A DNA stretch of 64,000 bases from Lachnospiraceae bacterium (GTDB lineage Bacteria > Bacillota > Clostridia > Lachnospirales > Lachnospiraceae): NCBI GenBank assembly GCA_030526195.1, contig JAUNDG010000006.1, forward strand, positions 1 through 64,000, written 5' to 3'. A program made the position numbers and the translations under genes. The notes below the pieces were generated by a model that worked only from the letters and a program-made list of their open reading frames with translations, was not told the origin of the DNA and searched no databases. Position 1 is the first letter of the stretch. Every line of letters starts with the position of its first letter. This document shows positions 17,610-26,729 of this stretch, piece after piece.

Positions 17610-17645
17610 ATCATAACAAAAGCCGTTGAAGTTGTCAACGGCTTT
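17610..17645 (-). promoter_or_regulatory. Promoter overlapping a palindrome, upstream of the ABC operon
   Basis: Minus strand TTGACA (17633-17638), 17-bp spacer, TATGAT (17610-17615), near consensus. It overlaps an inverted repeat of AAAGCCGTTGA (17619-17629) with TCAACGGCTTT (17635-17645). The palindrome could be an operator or the terminator of the upstream TPR gene, since TTTTGTT follows it on the minus strand. Confidence 0.65.
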
Positions 17646-17660
17646 CCGTCATTCTTTTGT

Positions 17661-17713
17661 AAAGCGGACACGCGCAATACCCGCAGGGCACGATGTACGC
17701 TTCGCTCCTTGCT
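17661..17713. repeat. Composite intergenic repeat, copy A
   Basis: Within the gap 17646-17852, AAAGCGGACACGCGCAATAC (17661-17680) and ACGCTTCGCTCCTTGCT (17697-17713) match the copy at 52832-52866 nearly exactly. The intervening CCCGCAGGGCACG resembles sequence at 26641-26659. I see no gene in this gap. Confidence 0.6.
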
Positions 17714-17852
17714 GCGGTTCAAGCGCCGTTCCCGCACCTGCCCGAAAATGGCGATGTAATGGGCGCTGCCCGTCATGTCACTTTCACGTATCTGCAGTAT
17801 GAGGGGTGGCCGGGCACTGTTAGTGACGCAGTCTCCGGCGGCAACTTTGCGC

Positions 17853-18626
17853 TCACGCATCCGCGGCCCGATGATAGGCCCGGGTGAGGCCGCTTAAATA
17901 CCGGTCGATCTCGCCCTCCGCCACCGGCACTTCCGGCGGCATGGCCCGCAGTTCCTCTTCCACCTCGGCGCGGGTTCGGTCATCGACCCCCAGCTCGGCG
18001 CATTTTTCCTCGTATTTGTCCCGGGGCTTGCTGAGCGCATAGGCGAAAAGATACGTCTTCAGATACTCCCGGGTGTAGGTCACCTTAAGGGCTTTTTCGA
18101 AACATTCCAGGGCCTCCCGATAGCGGAAGAGCCGCACAAAGGCAACCCCCATATTGTGATGGACCGCTGCCACAAAGCTGTCTTTGGCATCGGACAGATC
18201 CAGTTCCAGCACCTTGCGGTACACCGCAATGGCGCCCACAAGCTTGTCGCTCCCCACCAGGGCATCGGCTTTTTTCTTCAGTCTCAGCCGGCGAGGTTCC
18301 TTGCCCTGCTTTGTCAGCAGCATGCGGAAATTCTGGAATTCATTGTAGGACAGATAGCCGTCCTCCTTGAGAATGGGGATGACAAACTCATCCGCATCTG
18401 CCCCGTCCGCCAGAAGATAATTGAGCGTTTCGGCCAGCTCCGGCAGTTTTAACTCAGTGCCGATCCATGCCGTCAGCGTCTTATTCATCAGCGTTTCATC
18501 CAGCAGTGCCATATCATTGACGATATAATAGCACAGTTCCTCCAGCGTGAAGATATTCACGCCGATGGTCTCGATATAAAACGGTTTTTCGGCCGGTTCT
18601 ACCCGACAGAGCCTGTAGCCACTCAT
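17853..18626 (-). CDS. TPR-repeat protein of unknown function
   Basis: 257 residues, cytoplasmic, helical. Tetratricopeptide-like repeats are visible around residues 130-200 (DKLVGAIAVYRKVLELD, HHNMGVAFVRLFRYREALECFEKALK). The start was placed at the ATG after AAGGAGTTC. It is the last of three genes in one direction behind the 426-aa and 1182-aa proteins; the operon is conserved in my memory of Lachnospiraceae genomes, with no assigned function. A scaffold or adaptor role is the most that the repeats suggest. Confidence 0.75.
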   Translation of the reverse strand: MSGYRLCRVEPAEKPFYIETIGVNIFTLEELCYYIVNDMALLDETLMNKTLTAWIGTELKLPELAETLNYLLADGADADEFVIPILKEDGYLSYNEFQNFRMLLTKQGKEPRRLRLKKKADALVGSDKLVGAIAVYRKVLELDLSDAKDSFVAAVHHNMGVAFVRLFRYREALECFEKALKVTYTREYLKTYLFAYALSKPRDKYEEKCAELGVDDRTRAEVEEELRAMPPEVPVAEGEIDRYLSGLTRAYHRAADA

Positions 18627-18709
18627 GATGAACTCCTTATCGTATACTCTTCCCATTGCCGACGATGTCGGCGATTCTCTCCGCCGGATACCCGGCGGTC
18701 ATGTGAGGA

Positions 18710-19990
18710 TCAGCCCAGCGGCAGGGTATCCTCCCACTCAAGGCCGCTGCTTTCAAACATTTCCCCGAAGCCCAGGTCCTTCACCTTCACCACGCATTCT
18801 TTTTCCGTGGGACAGCTTAAAGACAATTCCAGACAGGTGGTGCGGTTGGGACGCTTCGGCAGCCCCGGCAGTTCCATCCGGCACCGTTTCTTCACCCGGC
18901 CATCCATGGAATTGATGGAAAAGGCCAGATAATCCCGGTCATCCAGAATGAGCCGGCAGCGGGTGTCCGCATCAAACCAGTTGGTGCCGGCGGAAATGAG
19001 GGGATAATAGGCGGGATTGCCGCGCACGATCATATCCATACCCACGTTGGTCCGGATGAGATCCTCCCCCAGATACAGCAATTGTTTTAAATGATGGGTC
19101 TCCTTCTCAAGAGAGGCATAGCAAGCCCCCCGGACAAAGAGATTGCTGCCGGTGAAGACACGACGGCCACCCCGGCACAAAAAGGCCAGCGTACTCTTGG
19201 CCCAGCTCTGATCAAAGCCCCGGCCTGTTAAGAAAACGGCGGAGAACAGCTGATTACTCATTTCCTTCATGGCGTAATGAGCCAGCGCTTCATCCCGTTC
19301 CTTCTTATCCTCAGGCAGTTCCAGCGCCGCGGCCGCTTCGGGCCGCACCAGGATCGGCTTGGTGGTCCGGTTCATATCCATGGCCCGATACGTCACCTTC
19401 AAATCCCGGACGACACCCGGCAGAGCCGGATCCTCGGTCTGAGAAAAGTCGAAGAAGGCGATCTTCCGATTCCAGACCTCCTGCTTCTGAGAATAGACAT
19501 AGTAAAACCCGCTCTCGCTCTTATCCTGCACCGTGCAGACCCGGGCATCAAAGCCCTGGATCGCGAGAGCCCGGCGGACATGTTCCACCAGGATCCGGGT
19601 CAGTTTTTCCGTTGTGAAGGTCAGATGCGCCACATTTTCGGCCAGCTCGCTGACCCCCAGAAGCTGCAGCGCCGCCTCCATATACACCGCCAGAAGTTCC
19701 GCCGGTGAATAGGCCCGGCCGTCCAGCTCCAGCGGTTCCTCTGTGAAGAGCCGCTCGTAAAGGTCCTCCACCAGAATCCCGCCGTGACGGCTGAAATAAT
19801 CCGCCTCAATACCAAAATGCCACTCATCCTTTTCCGGCATCTTGCAAAGCAGCAGCGGGAAAAGGTACTGCTCCGTCCCCACCTTGGAGGCCACGGATAC
19901 AGGTTCTCCGGCCTTCCGGTCGTAATAGCACAGCTGTGCGCCGTCTTTATTCAGTTCGAATCCGATCAGGATATGATGACTCTCATTCAT
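18710..19990 (-). CDS. Uncharacterised protein, possibly Hsp70/actin-like fold (DUF5716-like)
   Basis: 426 residues with no signal peptide or membrane segment. The N-terminus (ILIGFELNKDGAQLCYYD) resembles the first beta strands of Hsp70/actin ATPases, and a second similar stretch (KIAFFDFSQTED, about 168-180) could be the start of the second half, but the phosphate-binding glycines are not clear. I recall a family of unknown function (DUF5716) next to a DUF5717 protein in Lachnospiraceae that fits by size and neighbourhood; this is from memory, not a search. Its stop lies 84 bp before the TPR gene and its start 2 bp after the 1182-aa gene, so the three genes form one operon. Confidence 0.65.
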   Translation of the reverse strand: MNESHHILIGFELNKDGAQLCYYDRKAGEPVSVASKVGTEQYLFPLLLCKMPEKDEWHFGIEADYFSRHGGILVEDLYERLFTEEPLELDGRAYSPAELLAVYMEAALQLLGVSELAENVAHLTFTTEKLTRILVEHVRRALAIQGFDARVCTVQDKSESGFYYVYSQKQEVWNRKIAFFDFSQTEDPALPGVVRDLKVTYRAMDMNRTTKPILVRPEAAAALELPEDKKERDEALAHYAMKEMSNQLFSAVFLTGRGFDQSWAKSTLAFLCRGGRRVFTGSNLFVRGACYASLEKETHHLKQLLYLGEDLIRTNVGMDMIVRGNPAYYPLISAGTNWFDADTRCRLILDDRDYLAFSINSMDGRVKKRCRMELPGLPKRPNRTTCLELSLSCPTEKECVVKVKDLGFGEMFESSGLEWEDTLPLG

Positions 19991-19992
19991 GA

Positions 19993-22900
19993 TCAGTCCT
20001 CCTCCCTTTCATCCGGCACAAATAAGGTCCGCGCTCTGTAGGCCGCCGTCTGATAGCGGCGGATGGTCTCTTTCAGAAGCGCCTCGTCCCGGCTCTCCCG
20101 GGCGGTCAGCATCCGGTTGATCAGCTGATAACGGCTGTTGCCCGGCACATCGCCATTTTCAAGACGTCGAGTGCCCTCCGACAGACGGTCGCTTTCACCG
20201 CGCCCCTCCACCGTGGTGTAATAATGCAAAGTCTCACCGGTAAACAGCACAAATTCTCTGACGAAAATGCCGGGGAACACCATCCCCATGGGTTCGCTTT
20301 TCCACACCCCGGTGTCGTCCCCCGGATGGGTCATCCGGTAATGAAGCACCACAAAGTCCTTCGTTCCGGCCCGTTCCTCCAGGATCACCCGGTCGGTGAA
20401 ATCATAGCCCGCCAGGCATCGGGCCGGCAGACGTTTAAAGAAGGCCAGACGGATGCCGTTTTCCGTCATTTCCTCAAGAAGGGCATCGATCCGGGCTTCC
20501 TCCTCATCGGAAATGGTTTTCCGGTCTGCGTAAGAGGCCAGGATCGCCAGTCGGCAGATGCGGGGCATTTCCCGCTCGGCCTCATAATCCGCTTCCAGTA
20601 AATGGCAGGCGTACCCATCCATGGGTTCGCTGTGCCTGAAGCTGTCCGCCGCCTCAAAAGTCAGATACGCCCGAATGATCCGCATCCGGCCGCCGTGACG
20701 GCGATAAGAAGCCAGGATTTTTCCCGCCTCCGGCAGACGTTTCTGCACGAAGGGCGCCTGCAGGAGCAGACGTTCATCCAGGCCGTAAGTATCGAGATAG
20801 AAGGCCTCCGCATGAGCCCGCAAGGACAGAAGATCCTCAAGATCCGCTGTCATATGGGACGCGAGCAGCGTCAGAAGCCGTTCGTTATAAAGACCCTTGT
20901 CATAGACATACCGGGCCAGACGCAAAAGTGCCTCAAAGTCTTCCGCTGCCGGATCCTCATTTTCGTAAGTCTCCGTCAGGGCATTGGCCAGGCGCAGAAG
21001 GCGGGGCAGCGCCACATCCTCCGGCCCGCAGCGGTCGATCACCGCCAGCGCCTCTGCGAAGAGGCCGGTATCGATGAGAACCTCTGTCAGCTTCACCCGG
21101 TCGGCCGCGGCATACAGGTCAGGATCCAGCTGCCGCACCACCGATGCCGGCACACCGCCGGAGCGCTCGTGCAGGAAGGTCAGGAGCCGGCGGCGCATCA
21201 GAAGGCGCGTCCGCTCCTCAAATCGATCATCGTCCGCCAACGCTGCAAAGGCATAGGCATTTTCGTTTGTCACAGCGGGGCTGCCGGCACAGACATTCAG
21301 TAAAATGCCGGGCTCCTGCAGACCCATTTTCAGGCAATCGGCCAGAAGGGCCTTGTAATCCATCAGCTTCTGGCGACTGTAGGCAACGCCGGAGGCAAAG
21401 CGGCGGCCCGTTTCATCCCGGAAAAGGATCACCGCCCCTTCCGTATAGATCGGCACATAGGCCCGGCCGCCCTTCAGGGGCACCCGCACCTCTTCCCGGT
21501 AGCCGGGGTGGCGCACCACCACTTCCCGCACCCGGTCATCGTCGCAGCTGATCTTGTTCATAAACATCACGCGCACCAGGGCTCGACCCACCACCGGGTC
21601 TGTCACGCGACGGAAAAATTCGCTGTAAATGATGCCGTAATTTTCATCCATGGCTCCCTCAATGAGAGATGAGGCCGCAAAGGTCTGCATGCGGGGCAGG
21701 TAATCCTGATAGGTGGCCTCGTCCCGCTCGCGGCTGCGGATCACGTTGGCGTAGATAAACGCCAGCTGCCGGCCGCCGAGACTGCTGTTCATGGTGAAAT
21801 ACCGACGCACCGCTGTGGGGAACCGCTTCTGGAAGGTGGTCGGCATGGTTTCAATATAATATTCATAAAGCCGGGTCATGCGCACGCCTTCATCCACAGC
21901 GGCGGCATACCAGCGGAAATACTCTTTCTTACGGGGCTGTCCTTTCATAATGAACCGGCAGACAGCCTCAATGCCGGTCTTTGACGGAAATGTCTCATAG
22001 GCCTTCGTCAGCAGCCGGAACACCCGGGGCGTAAAGGTCCGTTCATTATCCACCAGGATGTAAAGCCGGTCGGCCAGTTCCTTTGTGAGCACACCTTCCC
22101 GGGCGCCAAAAGCCAGCACCGCCCGCGTAAAACGATTGAGGCGGCGCAGAAGCCGGCTGTCCTCCCGGTAAAGGGTCAGGGCCTCGATGTACATAAAGGG
22201 ATCCCGGCAGCCACAGCCGTAAAGATCCTCCATCAGCATGAGGCGCCGCAACGGACTTCTGATGAGGTCATCATCCACCTGCATAAGCAGATACAGGAGC
22301 ACAAAGCTCTCCTGCTGCCGACTTACCCAGACCCGCAGGGTGTTCACCACATCGAAACGGCCCGGCATCAGCAAATTGGCCTTGTGACACAGGTAAAGGA
22401 AAGCCCCCTTTACCTCCAGGGATTCATCGGCAAAATTATTTTCCTGAAGAGACCGCAGCAGATTGCGGCTGCCCACTTCGTCCTCCGCCAGTTGGCGGAC
22501 ATACACATCGTAAAGACTCATAAAAGCCGGCAGCTCACCCATCTCCCGCATGGCGGCGATGAGGATCTGTGATTTGGCGATAAAGGCCTTGTGATCCATC
22601 CGGCCGAGGCGATACTCCAGCAGGAATCCGGCCAGTTTGACGATATTCTTTTTGAAAATGAGTTTCTGGTTGTTCGGGAAGGCAGCGCCTCTTGAGGCCG
22701 TAACCGCGAAAACCAGGGTTTCATAGGCGGACTTCAGGATGATGCGGCCGAAACGACGACCTTTTTTAATCCGGTCAGCCTTGATAATATAAGGAAGCTC
22801 CGCCACGGAGCCCACGAAATCTTCATCCGTCAGCTGTTTTTTGGACACAACGATAAAATCACCGTCTGCTTCCACACGGTAATTGAGATGACCCCAGGTA

Positions 22901-23541
22901 TTCCGGGTCATTTTGATCGTCGCCTGAATGGATTCCTTCAGATTAAAATGAGTCGCCTCCGTCTTTTCAAGGCTCACCCGCACCGGCGCTTTTTTGCCGG
23001 CGGATGTGAGGAACTCCTCCACTCTCTGATAAGTCACCGGATTGACGGTGAGCCCCCGATACAGTGTTCGGAGAGAGGCTTTTTCATTTTCTAAAATGGT
23101 CTGAAAGGCGGGGCTGCAGAACATGTGATAGGCTTCGCCGTAGGCGCTGCGGGCCAGCTGCGTAAAATCATCCAGGGTGCGGATATTCTCCGGCAACAGA
23201 CGGCTCGCACCTTCAGCCAGGGTGAAACGCACCGGCAGACGCGCCTCTCCAAGAGACGTCACCAGGCGGATCGCCCCCTCGATGGTGTCACCGGCGGCAA
23301 GGCCTTCTGTCACCACCCGATAGCCGATGGTCACATCCGTGCCCTCGAAAGCCTCGGTGGTCAGGGACAGGCGGGGATGGTCAGCGGTGGCAAAACCTCT
23401 GACACGATGACCCACGGTGAAACTGCCCTCGTATACCGGGCCAATCGCCACCGTTTCTTCGATTTTTTCCGTCGATAAAAAAAGAGCCGTTTGCTCCGTC
23501 TCCCATTTACCGGAAATCAGTTGTTCCATTCGCCGCTTCAC
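19993..23541 (-). CDS. Large uncharacterised protein (DUF5717-like), 1182 aa
   Basis: 1182 residues, predicted cytoplasmic. The N-terminal ~120 residues are beta-rich (GPVYEGSFTVGHRVRG, TDVTIGYRVV) and resemble an immunoglobulin-like domain. The next part includes a second such segment near 190-300. From about 330 on, the protein is almost entirely helical, with Arg/Leu-rich repeats like those of alpha-solenoid scaffolds. I see no enzyme motif. The likely start is the GTG at 23541, with an ATG four codons later as the alternative. It is the first gene of the three-gene unknown operon and overlaps no neighbour; the next gene upstream is divergent. Size and architecture suggest a scaffold protein. 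Confidence 0.7.
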   Translation of the reverse strand: MKRRMEQLISGKWETEQTALFLSTEKIEETVAIGPVYEGSFTVGHRVRGFATADHPRLSLTTEAFEGTDVTIGYRVVTEGLAAGDTIEGAIRLVTSLGEARLPVRFTLAEGASRLLPENIRTLDDFTQLARSAYGEAYHMFCSPAFQTILENEKASLRTLYRGLTVNPVTYQRVEEFLTSAGKKAPVRVSLEKTEATHFNLKESIQATIKMTRNTWGHLNYRVEADGDFIVVSKKQLTDEDFVGSVAELPYIIKADRIKKGRRFGRIILKSAYETLVFAVTASRGAAFPNNQKLIFKKNIVKLAGFLLEYRLGRMDHKAFIAKSQILIAAMREMGELPAFMSLYDVYVRQLAEDEVGSRNLLRSLQENNFADESLEVKGAFLYLCHKANLLMPGRFDVVNTLRVWVSRQQESFVLLYLLMQVDDDLIRSPLRRLMLMEDLYGCGCRDPFMYIEALTLYREDSRLLRRLNRFTRAVLAFGAREGVLTKELADRLYILVDNERTFTPRVFRLLTKAYETFPSKTGIEAVCRFIMKGQPRKKEYFRWYAAAVDEGVRMTRLYEYYIETMPTTFQKRFPTAVRRYFTMNSSLGGRQLAFIYANVIRSRERDEATYQDYLPRMQTFAASSLIEGAMDENYGIIYSEFFRRVTDPVVGRALVRVMFMNKISCDDDRVREVVVRHPGYREEVRVPLKGGRAYVPIYTEGAVILFRDETGRRFASGVAYSRQKLMDYKALLADCLKMGLQEPGILLNVCAGSPAVTNENAYAFAALADDDRFEERTRLLMRRRLLTFLHERSGGVPASVVRQLDPDLYAAADRVKLTEVLIDTGLFAEALAVIDRCGPEDVALPRLLRLANALTETYENEDPAAEDFEALLRLARYVYDKGLYNERLLTLLASHMTADLEDLLSLRAHAEAFYLDTYGLDERLLLQAPFVQKRLPEAGKILASYRRHGGRMRIIRAYLTFEAADSFRHSEPMDGYACHLLEADYEAEREMPRICRLAILASYADRKTISDEEEARIDALLEEMTENGIRLAFFKRLPARCLAGYDFTDRVILEERAGTKDFVVLHYRMTHPGDDTGVWKSEPMGMVFPGIFVREFVLFTGETLHYYTTVEGRGESDRLSEGTRRLENGDVPGNSRYQLINRMLTARESRDEALLKETIRRYQTAAYRARTLFVPDEREED

Positions 23542-23750
23542 TCTCGCAAGCTCTCCCTCTGCAGACTTGACCGAAACATTTTTTCAAAGTAAAGTATACA
23601 TCAGTAACGGGACCGGCGCAAGAAATGCGGCCGGGCCTGTTGTCCTTAAAAGCACTTTCGCGGTGGCTCCGGCCGCCGTTTCTGACGTGTCTTATCACGA
23701 CAGTGAGGGCTTGGAGGCAAAACCATTTTCATAAAGAAAGAAGGCACATC

Positions 23751-24848
23751 ATGGCTGCAAAGAAAGAAGTTTTTCACGGCAGCGATCTGGAAAAGATCGA
23801 GGCTGTTTACGGTATTAAAAAGGAGGCCATCACCAGTTTCTCCGCCAATGTTAACCCCTTAGGCATCTCCACACGGCTCCGCCGGGAGCTGACCGATCAC
23901 CTGGATGCCATCACCACCTATCCGGACCGGGATTACAAGGAGCTTCGGGATGTGATGGCGGCCTACACCGGCACCCATCCGGACCGCATCATTGTGGGCA
24001 ACGGCTCCACGGAACTCATTTCCCTGTCCATCCGGGTGCGGGAGCCGAAAAAGGCCATCATCATTGGGCCCACCTACTCCGAGTATGAGCGCGAGATCCG
24101 GCTCGGGGGCGGCAGCGCCAAGTATTATCCGCTGAAGGAAGAAAATGATTTTAATCTCGACATCACCGCTTTCTGTCAGTATCTGACGGATGATATCGAC
24201 CTGTGCATCATCTGCAACCCCAACAACCCCACCTCCACCGCCATTGACCGGGCGGGCATGCGCCGGATTCTGGATGCCTGCTTAAGCCACGGCATTTTCG
24301 TGGTGGTGGATGAAACCTATGTGGAATTTGCGCCGGACAGCCGGGGCATCACCGCCGTGCCGCTGACGGACATTTACTCAAACCTGCTGATTCTGCGGGG
24401 CACCTCAAAGTTTTTTGCCGCCCCGGGGCTCCGCCTGGGTTATGCCATCACCGGCAACCGGGATCTGCGGGAAGCCATCAACAATCGGAAGAATCCCTGG
24501 ACCGCCAACTCTCTGGCAGAGATCGCCGGCCGCATTATGCTGACAGACACCGACTACATTGAGGCCACCAAGACCCTCATCAATGAGGAACGGAACCGTA
24601 TGATCAGTGCCCTTGAGGCCCTGGGAACCGTCAAGGTCTACCCCGCCGATGCCAACTTTATCCTGTTCCGGATCCTGAAACCGGATGTGGATGCCGATCA
24701 GCTTTTTGAACATTGTATCCGCAAGGGACTCATGATCCGCAACTGCGCGTCCTTCCCCTTCCTGGACAACAGCTTTGTCCGGTTCTGCCTCATGGAGCCG
24801 GCTCAGAACGATGCCCTGATGGAGGCCTTCCGGGAACTGCTGGGCTGA
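23751..24848 (+). CDS. PLP-dependent aminotransferase, HisC/CobD-like
   Basis: 365-residue fold-type I aminotransferase. The sequence includes SANVNPLG near the N-terminus (CobD-like), IVGNGSTELI, CNPNNPTS, VDETYVEF and the PLP-lysine region RGTSKFFAAPGLRLGY (about residues 222-237). Histidinol-phosphate aminotransferase and threonine-phosphate decarboxylase share these; the SANVNPLG start leans to the CobD group, but no cobalamin or histidine gene is near, so the substrate is open. The start is the ATG after AAGAAAGAAGG; the frame is open upstream but lacks the family sequence. It is monocistronic, with a terminator following. Confidence 0.8.
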   Translation: MAAKKEVFHGSDLEKIEAVYGIKKEAITSFSANVNPLGISTRLRRELTDHLDAITTYPDRDYKELRDVMAAYTGTHPDRIIVGNGSTELISLSIRVREPKKAIIIGPTYSEYEREIRLGGGSAKYYPLKEENDFNLDITAFCQYLTDDIDLCIICNPNNPTSTAIDRAGMRRILDACLSHGIFVVVDETYVEFAPDSRGITAVPLTDIYSNLLILRGTSKFFAAPGLRLGYAITGNRDLREAINNRKNPWTANSLAEIAGRIMLTDTDYIEATKTLINEERNRMISALEALGTVKVYPADANFILFRILKPDVDADQLFEHCIRKGLMIRNCASFPFLDNSFVRFCLMEPAQNDALMEAFRELLG

Positions 24849-24904
24849 AAATAAAGCATCTTACGAGAAAAATGTCATGTCCCACCTTTTATATGAATAA
24901 AGTA

Positions 24905-24947
24905 TGAAAACCGACTGTTTTGGCGACAGCCGGTTTTTTCATTTTTC
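24905..24947 (+). terminator. Terminator after the aminotransferase gene
   Basis: GAAAACCGACTGT pairs with ACAGCCGGTTTTTTC (one mismatch), followed by a T-rich run. It lies 57 bp beyond the stop. The remaining ~220 bp up to gdhA are AT-rich and hold the gdhA promoter region and structured leader. Confidence 0.85.
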
Positions 24948-25020
24948 AAAATTTGTTGAGCGCACCCGAATAGTGGCCTATTATCGCCGATGGCTTTTGT
25001 GCATCATGACAAAAATATTT

Positions 25021-25121
25021 TTTGCAACCATAAAAAGTTTGTGTTTATTATACGGCAAATATATAATTAAGACAGGGTTTGTCCGAATGCTTTTCAGGCC
25101 CTGAAAAACCTCCGAACAAAC
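25021..25121 (+). promoter_or_regulatory. gdhA promoter region and structured leader
   Basis: TTGCAA (near 25023) followed after 18 bp by TATTAT forms a candidate promoter. Downstream, nested inverted repeats occur: GTTTGTCCG (25077-25085) with CGAACAAAC (25113-25121) outside, and TTTTCAG (25091-25097) with CTGAAAA (25101-25107) inside. No T-run follows directly, so this looks like a structured 5' UTR rather than a terminator. It does not match a riboswitch class that I can recognise. Confidence 0.45.
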
Positions 25122-25165
25122 ATAAAATATTGATAGGATCTATTTACAAAAGGAGTAAGATTACT

Positions 25166-26515
25166 ATGAATGCATATGTTGAAAGCGTCATCGAGTATGT
25201 CAAACAGGCACATGCCAGCGAGCCCGAATTCGTTCAGACAGTAGAAGAAGTTTTCTCTTCTGTTTCCCCGATCATCGATGCTCATCCGGAATATGAAAAA
25301 GCCGACATCCTGAAACGTATGGTTGAACCGGAAAGAATGTTCACATTCCGTGTTAACTGGATGGATGACAACGGCAATTGGCATACAAACCGCGGCTGGA
25401 GATGCCAGTTCAACGGCGCTATCGGTCCGTTCAAGGGCGGTCTGAGATTCCAGAAGAATGTTTACGAAGGCATCATCAAATTCCTTGGCTTCGAACAGAC
25501 ATTCAAGAACAGCCTGACAGGTCTTCCGATGGGCGGTGCCAAGGGTGGTTCCGACTTCGATCCGGCCGGCAAGTCTGATGCTGAAGTTATGCGTTTCTGC
25601 CAGAGCTTCATGACAGCTCTGTATCGTTACATCGGTCCGGATGTCGACGTTCCGGCTGGTGATATGGGTGTTGGCGGCCGTGAAATCGGTTACCTGTACG
25701 GCCAGTATCGTCGTCTGAAAGGTGTTTGGGAAAATGGCGTTCTGACAGGCAAGGGTCTGACATACGGCGGTTCCCTTATCCGTCCGGAAGCTACAGGTTA
25801 CGGCGCTGTTTACTATCTGTGCGAAGTCCTGAAGCATGAAAATGACACAATCGAAGGCAAGAGAATTGCTATCTCCGGTTACGGCAACGTTGGCTGGGGT
25901 ATCATGAAGAAAGCTGCCGAGCTGGGCGCCAAGGTTACATACTTCGCAGGTCCGGACGGCTACATCCATGATCCGGATGGTGTTTCCGGTGAAAAACTCG
26001 ACTTCATCCTTGAAATGAGAGCAAAAGACCCGATGCACTGCAAACCGTACGCTGACAAGTATGGCGTAGAATTCGTACCGGGCGCTAAGTGCTGGGGCGT
26101 TAAGGATGTCGACGTTTACATGCCGGCCGCCACACAGAACGACGTCACTATGGAATCCGCTGAAAAGATCGCCGCTTCAGGCGTTAAGTACTACATCGAA
26201 GTTGCCAACATGCCGACAACAAACGATGCTCTTAACTTCCTGAGAGCTCAGGACGGCATCGTTGTTGCTCCGTCCAAGGCTGTTAACGCCGGTGGTGTTG
26301 GTGTTTCCGGTCTCGAAATGAGCCAGAACTCCGAACGTCTTGTCTGGACAGCTGAAGAAGTTGATGAAAAGCTGAAACAGATGATGGTCAACATCCACAA
26401 GGTTTCCGCAGAAGCTGCCGAAGAATATGGTCTTGGCTATGACCTGGTTGCCGGTGCTAACATCGCCGGTTTCAAGAAGGTTGCTCAGGCCATGTACGAA
26501 CAGGGTGTCTTCTAA
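25166..26515 (+). CDS. gdhA: Glutamate dehydrogenase
   Basis: 449-residue hexameric-type enzyme that interconverts 2-oxoglutarate + ammonium and glutamate. The glutamate-binding region is GPFKGGLRFQKNV and the catalytic lysine is in LPMGGAKGGSDFDP (about residue 125). The nucleotide-binding loop is SGYGNVGWG (about 235-243). The length and the N-terminal ~50 residues match the NADP-preferring subgroup I, but cofactor use is not certain. The start is the ATG after AAAAGGAG. The codon use is noticeably more biased (GGT, GAA, AAC, GCT) than that of neighbours, as expected of a highly expressed gene. Confidence 0.95.
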   Translation: MNAYVESVIEYVKQAHASEPEFVQTVEEVFSSVSPIIDAHPEYEKADILKRMVEPERMFTFRVNWMDDNGNWHTNRGWRCQFNGAIGPFKGGLRFQKNVYEGIIKFLGFEQTFKNSLTGLPMGGAKGGSDFDPAGKSDAEVMRFCQSFMTALYRYIGPDVDVPAGDMGVGGREIGYLYGQYRRLKGVWENGVLTGKGLTYGGSLIRPEATGYGAVYYLCEVLKHENDTIEGKRIAISGYGNVGWGIMKKAAELGAKVTYFAGPDGYIHDPDGVSGEKLDFILEMRAKDPMHCKPYADKYGVEFVPGAKCWGVKDVDVYMPAATQNDVTMESAEKIAASGVKYYIEVANMPTTNDALNFLRAQDGIVVAPSKAVNAGGVGVSGLEMSQNSERLVWTAEEVDEKLKQMMVNIHKVSAEAAEEYGLGYDLVAGANIAGFKKVAQAMYEQGVF

Positions 26516-26568
26516 AGAATCGCTCACACAACAGAACCAGTTATGTTGCAACTCACCTTGCAATAATG

Positions 26569-26604
26569 AAAGGGCCGGTGCCATTGGGCATCGGTCCTTT
26601 TTTC
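26569..26604 (+). terminator. Terminator of gdhA
   Basis: AAAGGGCCGGTGCC pairs with GGGCATCGGTCCTTTT across a 3-nt loop and is followed by TTTTTT. It lies about 55 bp past the gdhA stop. Confidence 0.9.
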
Positions 26605-26627
26605 ATGTTCTGATTCTGACACCCGAT

Positions 26628-26673
26628 AAAAAAAACGGACACGTGCCCGCAGGAGCACGTTGTCCGTTTTTTC
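26628..26673 (-). terminator. Bidirectional terminator between gdhA and polC
   Basis: AAAACGGACACGTGC pairs with GCACGTTGTCCGTTTT, with runs of A on one side and T on the other, so it can stop transcription from either strand. It is the candidate terminator of polC, whose stop is 57 bp away. Its inner sequence GGACACGTGCCCGCAGG resembles part of the composite repeat at 17661. Confidence 0.85.
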
Positions 26674-26676
26674 GTC

Positions 26677-26705
26677 CCCGTTTAAGACTCTGCGCCTCTG
26701 AGCGG
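26677..26705. repeat. Composite intergenic repeat, copy C
   Basis: CCCG arms enclose TTTAAGACTCTGCG and return GCGGG. Nearly the same hairpin, with compensating changes in the arms, lies at 52942-52973 upstream of topA. The shared core is TTAAGACTCTGCG. Confidence 0.65.
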
Positions 26706-26729
26706 GTGCGTTTCTTTTTTGGGGATAAT

